From: Hyphomicrobiaceae bacterium
Lineage (GTDB): Bacteria > Pseudomonadota > Alphaproteobacteria > Rhizobiales > MH13
Direction: 5' to 3'
NCBI GenBank assembly: GCA_020442235.1
Contig: JAGRKQ010000046.1
Location: forward strand, 10,556-20,287
Length of the DNA stretch: 9,732 nt
The notes beneath the pieces are model-generated. The model was not told the origin of the DNA. It saw only the letters and a list, made by a program, of their open reading frames with translations, and did not search any database. This document shows, piece by piece, positions 1 to 9,400 of this stretch (positions within the stretch are counted from its first letter, which is position 1; each line of letters opens with the position of its first letter). A program made the translations under genes and the position numbers.

Positions 1-417
1 CAGGCCGGCACCGTCGCCGAGACCGCCGATGTCCTCAACGGCACCGATGCCGATCCGGCCGACGCCACCGGCACCATCCGCTTCGCCGATGTCGATCTCT
101 CCGACGATCCGTCAGCCTCTCATGATGGCGGCACCGTCACCGGTGCGACGCTCGCCAATGGCTACGCCCTCACCCCGGCGCAGGAAGCCGGCCTTCTCGC
201 CGGCTTCAGCCTCGACGATGCCGCGCTCTCCGACTTCTCCAGTGTGACCGGAACCGGCTCCACCGGCTGGACCTACAGCCTCGGCAATGCCGATCTCGAC
301 TTCCTCGGCGCCAATGACAGCGTCACCATGGACTTCGTCGTCACCATCCACGACGGCCATGGCGGCACCGCCACCGAGACCGTCACCATCACCGTCACCG
401 GAAGCAATGACGCGCCC
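1..417 (+). repeat. VCBS-like repeat 0, cut by window start
   Basis: This is the first visible repeat, and its N-terminal edge lies at or before base 1. It shows the VCBS order: a T-V-A-E-T entry, the F-A-D-V-D-L-S-D acidic core (about residues 28-35), a W-T-Y-S-L strand near residue 90, an I-H-D-G-H-G-G turn, and the exit strand T-V-T-I-T-V-T-G-S-N-D-A-P. The centre is longer than in a classic VCBS unit, with an extra stretch containing T-P-A-Q-E-A-G-L-L-A-G-F. It is therefore closer to the extended variants downstream. Confidence 0.8.
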
Positions 418-3400
418 GTCGTCACTGTTGCAGACGTGACCGGGAGCGTGACCGAAGACATGACGGCACCGCGTCAGACGACCGGTTCGCTCGTGTTTGC
501 CGATGTCGACCTTTCCGATGCGCATGACGTCACCGCGAGCGCCAAGACACTGCCGCTCGGCTTTGCGCTCGGCACTTTCGCCGTGGTCGAAACCAGCGAC
601 ACGACGGGAACGGGAACCGGCGGTGGTGCCGACTGGACTTATACGCTCGACAATGCCCTCGCCCAGCAATTGGCCGAGGGGCAGACGGTCGAGGAGGTCT
701 ACACCGTCACGGTCGATGACGGCCAGGGCGGACTGGCGACGCGCGACATCACGATCACCATCACCGGGCAAAACGACGCCCCGCAGGTGAGCGCCATCGA
801 TGTCGCCGAAACGCTGAGCGAAACGGAACTGGCGTTGACGACCAGCGGCAGCTTCACCGTCAGCGACGTCGATCTGCTCGATGTGGTCTCGATTCAGTCC
901 GTGGGTGTCACGACCAGCGGTCAGAACGGCGATGCGCAGACGCCCGGCGAGGCCGCGCTGCTGGCCATGTTCAGCGCCTTGCCGACGACGGTTATCGACG
1001 CAGCCAGCATCAGCGGGACGGTCAACTGGACCTTCAACGCCGGCACCGACGCTTTCGATTATCTGGCCGTCGGAGAAAGCCTTCAGATCGTCTATGCGCT
1101 CACCATGGCCGATCCGGCCGGTGCGAGCGTCGTTCAGAACGTCACCATCACCATCGAAGGCACCAATGATGCCCCGCTGATCGATGGGGCCGCGACATCG
1201 ACCGTCAATGTCGCCCTCACGGAGAGCGACGCACCTCTTGGCACCAACGGCACGCTGACAATCAGCGACGTCGATACCACCGATGTCGTGGGGCTGAGCG
1301 TCACGCTGGCCACAAGCGGCAATGACAGCGATCCGAACGGACCGACGCAGGCCGAACTTCTGGCGATGATGAGTGTTCCGGCCGCGCCCGTTCTCGATGG
1401 TGCGACTACCAGCGCAACGGCCGGCTGGACCTTCGCCAGCACGCCGGAAACCTTCGATTTTCTCGCGGCCGGCGAAAGCCTGATCCTCACCTATACGATC
1501 ACTGCGACCGACGATAACGGCGCCAAGGCCTCCAAGGATGTCGTCGTCACCATCACCGGCAGCAACGATCTGCCCGTGATCGACGCCGGCGCAACAACGG
1601 CCACCGGGAGTGTGCTTGAAGACAGCGCCACGCCGCTTCTGACCGTCGGCGGCGTCGTCACCTTCAGCGATCTCGATCACAGCGACACTCATACGGCCAG
1701 CGTGACGGCCGATGCCGGCAATACGGTCGGCGGCATCGTGACGCTGTCTCCGGTGACCGACGACACGGCAACGACGCCGGGCACGGTGAACTGGACCTAC
1801 AATCTTGCCAATGGCGCCGCACAATGGCTGGCGGCGGGCGAGAAAGTCACCGAAACCTTCACCCTCGCCATCGACGACGGCCATGGCGGCAAGGCCGAGC
1901 AGGTGATCTCCGTCGATGTGACCGGCGTCAACGACCCCACCGTGATCGGTTTCGCGCAGGCGAATGGCGCCGTTGTCGAGGACGATGCCGGCGCCGCGCA
2001 TACCGGCGGCATCATCCTGTTCTCCGATGCGGACCTGAAGGATGTGCACATCGTCAGCGTCACGCTGAAGGCCAGCACCCATAAGGGCACACTCGGCACC
2101 TTCACCGCCGACAAGACCAGCGACACCACAGGCACGGGCAGCAACGGGCTCGTGACCTGGAGCTATGACATCGATCAGGCCGCCACGCAGAAACTGGCCG
2201 CCGGACAGGAGCTGTTCGAGGTCTACACCGTCAGCATCAACGATCAGAACGGTCATACGGCCACGCAGGATGTGCGGGTCACCATCACCGGCGCCAACGA
2301 CGCACCGGTCATCAGTGTGACGGCGAGCGACAGCACTTCCACCGCGCTTTCGGAAGATACGGATGCCAAGGGCACCAGTGTTCCGACCGGCGCGCTGCTC
2401 GGCACCCATACGGGCAGCCTCAGCGTGAGCGATGTCGATCTCCTCGACAGCGTCACGGCCAGCGTGAAGAGCGTGACGGCGAGCGAGACCGTTCCGGGTC
2501 TCGACAATGCCGGCCTCAAGGCCCTCATGTCGCTTTCGGCCAATCCGGTGATCGCATCCGGCGCCAGCAGCGGCACGATCGACTGGACCTTCACCGGCCT
2601 GGAACCCGCCTTCGATTATCTCGCCATGGGCGCGGTTCTGACGCTCGCCTATGAGATCGAGGTCACGGACAGCGCCGGCGCCAAGGCGTCCGAAACGGTC
2701 ACCGTGACCATCACCGGCTCCAACGACACGCCGGCGATCACCATTGCCGCCGGCAATTCGGCCGCGACGACGCTGACCGAAGACACCGATTCCCTGGCCG
2801 GAACCGTGGCGTCCGGCGCACTGTCCGGCACGGCGAGCGGCACGCTGAGCGTCACCGACCTCGATCTTGCCGACAGCGTGAGTGCAAGCGTTACCGCCGT
2901 TGTCGCCGACAAGGCCGTCCCCGGCCTCGACAATGCGGCGCTGCTCGCGCTGCTCAGCGTCGCGCCCGATCCGGTGATCGCGGGCGGCAGCAACAGCGGC
3001 ACTCTCACCTGGACCTTTACCGGCACCGAACCGCAGTTCGACTATCTCGATCCGGCGGAAACGCTCACGCTCACCTATACGGTCACGGCAACCGACACGA
3101 ACGGCTTCAGCGACACGCAGGCCGTGACCATCACCATCGAGGGGCGCAATGACGGCCCCGTCGTCACATCCACGGCCAATGACGCCAAGGGCAGCGTCAT
3201 CGAGGCCGGCGCCATCGCGATCCCCGGCAATGCGACCACGGGCGGAACGCTGACCCCCGACGACATCGACCATGGCGCAACCCTGACCTGGAGCCATATT
3301 TTCGATCCGGCCTTCCAGCAAGTGGTTGTATCGGCCAATTCCCATCCTGCGTGGGGCGCGGTCATGAACGCCTTTTCGGTGTGGATGACGCCGAACGCCA

Positions 3401-6400
3401 ATGTCAGCGCCGGCGATCAGCCGCTGTTCATGGCGCGCACGGTTTCGATTGCCACGACCGGCGATTACACGTTCAAGTTTGCCGCCGACGACACCGGCAC
3501 CGTCTATGTCGATGGCATCGCCGTCGTCACGACGAACAGCTACGCGGTCGGCGCGACGGCGACCGTTCACCTGACGGCCGGGGACCACATCATCCGCATC
3601 GAGGCGGATAATTTTGGCGCCAACAATCCGGCGGGCGTTGCGCTGCAGATCCTCGATGGCAGCACCAATGTCTGGAACACCCGCCAGGCGCTTGCGGCGG
3701 AATCGTCGAACCTATCCGTCTACGGCACCTTCTCGATTGCGGCGGATGGCACCTGGAGCTTCGTGCTCGACGACAGCCGCCCGGCAACGCAGGCGCTTGC
3801 CGCCGGCCAGGTCGTCACGGAAGATTTCCGGGTTCAGGTTTCCGACGAGAATGGCGCGCGCGCCTATGAGACGGTCAGCGTCACCATCACCGGCACCAAT
3901 GACGCGCCGTTCCTGAGCAGCCCGCAGTCTGGCCTGGCCAACGGCACCGAAGATACCGGGCTGACGCTGACTCGCACCGTGCTCCTGGAAAACGTCACCG
4001 ATTTTGAAGGGGACGCGCTGGCGATCGCCAATCTGACGGTCAGCAGCGGCAGCGCCACCCCCGCCGGGGATGATTTCAGCTACACACCGGCGGCGGATTA
4101 TTCCGGCCCCGTGACGGTCAGCTATGACGTCATCGATGGCAATGGCGGCGTGTTGCAGATCACCCGCCAGCTGACCATCGATCCGGTGACGGACACGCCC
4201 ACCGTCACCACGGCCCCGGCCAGCGGTGCGGAAGATGCCACCGCCATCGCCCTCAGCATTTCCGCCGCTGTGACGGATGCAAGCGAGACGATCACCGCGG
4301 TCACCATTTCCGGCGTGACCAACGGCACGCTTTCGGCCGGCACGGATCAGGGCGGCGGCGTCTGGAGCCTGACGCAGGCCCAGCTGACGGGCCTCTCCTT
4401 CATCCCCGATGCCGATTTCAACGGCACCGTCACCCTTTCCATCACCGCAACCGCCAAGGACGGAGCGGCGCCGATCGCCAACAGCGCGGCGGAGGCCCTC
4501 CTCATCACCGTCACGCCGGTGAACGATGCGCCGAAGGCCACGGGTGAAACGCTTTCCGCCATCGACGAAGACAGCGGTGTGCGCATCATCGACTTTGCCA
4601 CCCTGCTCGCCAACGACACGACGGGGCCGGCGAACGAAAGCACCGAGACCCTGACGATCACCGCCGTTTCCAACGTCATCGGCGGCACGGCGGTGATCAA
4701 CGGCACCACCATCGAATTCACCCCGACTGCCGACTATAACGGCCCGGCGTCCTTCACCTACACCGTCACCGACAACGGCCAGACCGGCGGCGCGGACGAC
4801 TTCCTCTCCGATACCGCCACCGCCAATTTCACCATCAACCCGGTTGCCGACGCGCCTGAGGGTGCGGACAAGACGATCACCCTTTCCGAAGATGGCAGCC
4901 ACGCGCTGACGGCAGCGGATTTCGGCTTCACCGATCCCAAGGACAGCCCGGCAGATGCCTTCCTCGGTGTCATGATCACGAGCCTGCCGACGGCCGGGAG
5001 CCTGACGCTCGACGGCGCGGCGATGATTGCCGGGCGCATCGTTTCCATCGACGCCATCCATGCCGGCAAGCTGGTGTTCACGCCCGATGCCGACGCGAAC
5101 GGCACCGGCTATTCCACCCTCACCTTCCAGGTGCAGGACGACGGCACGCTGTTGCTGCCTGGTGAAAGCCTCGATCCGAGCGCGAACACCCTCACCTTCA
5201 ATGTGACGCCGGTGAATGACGCTCCGACGGTCTCCGGGCCGGTCGATCTCGGCGCGTCGAATGAGGATGCGCCCCTCATCATCACCTCGGCCGAATTCCT
5301 TGCCAATGCCAGCGACATTGATGGCGATGCTCTTACGGTCAGCAACGTCACCGTCAGCACCGGCACGGTCGTCGACAACAATGACGGCACCTTCACCTTC
5401 ACGCCGGCGGCCGACGACGATACCGCCGTGACCTTCTCCTACACCGTTTCCGATGGCACGGTGAGCATTCCAGCAACGGCGACGCTCGACCTGACGCCGG
5501 TCAACGATGCGCCGGTTCTTTCAAGCGGCGGCAGCACGCCCCCCATCCATCTGTGGGCCGGCGAAGGCAACGCCAACGATTCCGTTGGCACGCTGAACGG
5601 CAACGCACAGGGCGGTGTCAGCTACGTGGCCGGCCAGGACGGGCTTGCCTTCAATTTCGACGGGGCGGACGACCGCATCGTCGTGACCCGCGACATCCAG
5701 AACGATTTCACCATCTCAGGCTGGATCAAGACGACGCAGGACTTCGGGGGCGGCTCGCAATTCTATCAGGGCAAGGGCCTTGTTTCCGGCGAACGCGGCA
5801 ATGTCGTCAATGACTTCGGCGTCAGCCTCATGAACAACCACATCGCCTTCGGCATGGGCAATCCCGCCGCGCGCGATTTCACGATCGAGTCCACCAGCAC
5901 GGTCAACACCGGGGCATGGGTGCATTTTGCCGCGGTGCGCGAGGGATCGGAGATCCGGCTCTACGTCAATGGCACGCTCGAAGCCTCCGTCGATACCGGC
6001 AGCACCAATGCGCTGACGGCCCCGAACGATCTGACCATCGGCTCTCATCCGGGCTACGGCTACTACAACGGCGCCCTCGATCAACTGGCCTTCTTCGATA
6101 AAGCCCTGAGCGCTGACGAAATCGTCGCGGTCTCGACAGGCGGCGGCACGGGTGTTCTCGATACCATCGAAGAAAACCAGACGGCTCTGGGGTCGTTTTC
6201 GGCAACGGATATCGACGGCGATGCGCTGACGTTTTCGATCAGCGGCGGTGCGGACGCCGCGCTGTTCGACATTGATGCCAATACCGGCGCGCTGAGCTTC
6301 AAGGTCGCGCCCGATTTCGAGAACCCGCAGGATGCAGGCGGCGACAACGTCTATGACGTGACGGTCGAGGTCTCCGATGGTGCCCTCACCGACAGCATTG

Positions 6401-9400
6401 ACCTTGCTGTCACCGTTCAGAACGTCAACGAGGCACCGGTCATCACCTCCAATGGCGGGTTGACCACGGCGGCGCTTTCCGTTGCCGAGAACACCACCGC
6501 CGTCACCACGGTTGCCGCAACGGATCCGGAAGGCACTGCGCTGACCTACGCCATCACCGGCGGTGCGGATGCGGCGCTGTTCGATATCGACCCCGGCACG
6601 GGCGTCCTGACCTTCAAGTCCGCGCCCGATTTCGAGAATGCTGCCGACGATGGCGGCAACAACGTCTATGACGTGATCGTCGAAGCGTCCGATGGGCTTC
6701 TGACCGATACGCAGACGCTTGCCATCACGGTCACGGATGTTCCCGAAGCGCCGACCGCCAGCAACGATGCCTTCAGCACCGATGAGGATACACCCCTCGT
6801 CCTTACGGCTGCCCAGATCACCGGCAACGACATCAATCCGCCCGGCGCGCAGCCCTTGCAGATCACCGGCGTCGGCAACGCCGTCAATGGCACCGTCGCC
6901 CTCAATGGCAGCACCGTCACTTTCACACCCAATGCCGACTTCAACGGTGCGGCAAGCTTCACCTACACGATCGACAATGGTGCCGGAACCGATACGGCAA
7001 CGGTCGACATCACCGTCGATCCGGTGAACGATGCCCCGGTGATCACGGTGCCGGTCGCGACGAATGGCGGCCTGAACGGCGCGGCTACGACCCTGCCGGT
7101 CACCTTCGGCAACACCAATGACGGCGCGGAGTTCTTCACCAAGGCCCTGCCGAACGGTGGCACTGCAACGGTCAGCCCGGACAGCGCCAACCTTGTCATC
7201 ACCGATGGCACCGGCACGGTGCTCTATAATGGACCTGCCGGTGAAAGTTACGGCGGCGTTGTGCTGGCGGGCGAAATCGCCGTGCTGGATTCGGACACCT
7301 TTGTGGTGACCTGGGTTGAGGGCCGCCACACTGTCTTCGGCCGACTTTTCAACATGGATGGCACGCCGGAAAGCGGCGATGTGCAGTTGAGCGACACCGG
7401 GGCCTTTGTCGATTCCAGTTCCACCGTAAACACCCTGCCGGGCGGCGATTTTGTCGTGACCTGGAAGAGCTGGAACGGTGCCCAGTACGACGTCCGCGCG
7501 CGCATCTTTGACGCTGACATGAACCCGGTGGCCGGCAGTTTCGATACCGGCGCGAACAACTGGTCCAACGGCCAGTCCGCGACCGTTCTGCAGAACGGCA
7601 ACATCGCCATCGTCTATCTGCTCGATGATGACGGCAACAACGTGCGCCAGAGCGGGCTGGTCATCGTCCAGCAGGACGGCACCCAGGTCGCCAAGATCGC
7701 GCTCGACAGCGAATCTTCCGGTGGCCTGAACCCCAACAGCCAGGGCCGCAACGGCATCGCCACCCTTGCCGACGGACGCATCGTTGCCGTCGTCGCAGGC
7801 CTTGATGCCAATGACGACATGAAGGTGTTCGCCCACCTCATCAATCCCGATGGCACGCGGGCAGCGGCCCCGATCACCGTAGCCGAATGGACCGGCAACG
7901 ATTTCGACGGCCAGCGCAAGCCCGAAGTCGTGGCGCTTCCTGATGGCGGCTTTGCGGTGATCTTCGCCAATGAGCGCATTGCGGCGACCGATACTGGCGG
8001 CACCGTCCATGCGCGCGGCGTATACGTGCAGCAGTTCGATGCCAATGGCGCACCGGTCGGCGATCCGATCTTCGTCAGCGATACAACGCATCCGCAGATC
8101 GATCTGACCGCGGATGGCGACATTCTGGCCGCCGTCTATAACGGCAGCATCGCCTTGCAGAAGATCACGCCGGCTTCCGCAGGGCCTTCGATCGTCGAGG
8201 ATTCAAGCGGCACAATCGCCGGGATCAGCATCGCCGATACCGATGCGGGGGCGGATCCGATTTCTGTTACCCTCAGGGTGAATAGGGGCGCACTGTCTTT
8301 CGCGGGAGATGTTTCGGCGCTGACCTTCACCGATGCTGACGGATCGGATGGCTCGCTGGCCTTCACCGGCAGCCAGGCCGACATCAACGCGGCCCTTGCG
8401 AGCCTTACCTATCACGGAGCGCCGGACCACAGCGGCACCGCAACCCTCACCATCGTTGCGAACGATCAGGGCTCGACCGGTTCCGGCGGGGCGCTGTCGG
8501 ATACCAAGACGCTGAGCATCGCCATCACGCCGGTGAATGACGCACCGGTTGCTGTTGCCAATGCCTACACGACCAAGGAAGACCAGGCCCTCTATGTCGA
8601 TGCCAACTCGGGCGTCCTTTATGATGACACCGATGCCGACGGCGACACGCTGACAGCAGTGCTGGTGCGCGATGTCTCGAACGGCACGCTGGTCCTCAAT
8701 GCCAATGGCTCTTTCACCTACACGCCGAATGCCAATTTCCATGGCACCGACAGCTTCGACTACAAGGTCAATGACGGAACGGTTGATGGCAATACCGTCA
8801 CCGTCACCTTCACCGTCAGTTCCGTGAACGATGTGCCGGTTACCGTCGAAGACAGCTATGTCGTTGATGAGGACAAGATACTGACGGTCAATGCGGCAAA
8901 CGGCCTGCTTGCCAATGACAGCGATGGTGACGGAGATACGATCTATACGACAGAGGGCAGGCTCCCCGCTCATGGCTTCCTGGATCTTAAGCCAGACGGT
9001 TCGTTCACCTACAGACCCGACGCCAATTTCAGCGGCACGGATTCCTTCACCTACCGTGCCTATGACGGCGAGGCGGTCGGCAACACAGTCACCGTCACTC
9101 TCACCGTCAATCCGGTCAATGATACGCCGGTTTCTGTTGCCGATGCCTATTCGATGGATGAGGACGGAACGCTCGTCGTTGCGGCAGCGGCGGGTGTGCT
9201 GGCCAATGACAGCGACGTTGAAACGCCCAATCTGACGGCAATTCTTGTCAGCGATGTCTCGAACGGTGTGTTGACGTTCAACGCGGACGGCTCATTCAAC
9301 TATGTGCCTGACGCCAACTTCAACGGCACCGACAGTTTCACCTACAAGGCCAATGACGGCACGGAGGATGGAAACACCGTCACCGTGACGATGACGGTCA

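Noticed and set aside
1..45. RTX calcium-binding nonapeptide, suggested by V-L-N-G-T-D-A-D near the window start
   Set aside because: There is no G-G-x-G-x-D-x-x-x series; the motif is isolated and belongs to a VCBS entry loop. No RTX repeats are found anywhere in the window.
29..247. Short + strand open frames in frames 2 and 3 (29-247, 497-790, 881-1180, 6719-7027 and others)
   Set aside because: They have Pro/Ser/Arg-rich composition typical of out-of-frame reading of GC-rich coding DNA, overlap the real frame completely and have no family resemblance.
112..3588. 1,158-codon minus-strand open frame, which would look like a large Arg/Gly/Asp-rich protein
   Set aside because: It is exactly in register with the sense codons, opens with GTG inside a coding strand of VCBS repeat 8, has low-complexity Arg/Gly/Asp/Val composition and no recognisable domain, and ends at a sense TCA codon. 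The + strand carries unmistakable adhesin domains across the same bases.
3712..5061. 449-codon minus-strand open frame
   Set aside because: It is the same in-register shadow, ending at the sense CTA codon at 3712. It has no domain or ribosome-binding context, and the sense strand encodes cadherin/Ig-like repeats here.
5716..8091. 791-codon minus-strand open frame
   Set aside because: It is an in-register shadow of the LamG, cadherin and propeller-like modules, ending at the sense TCA codon at 5716.
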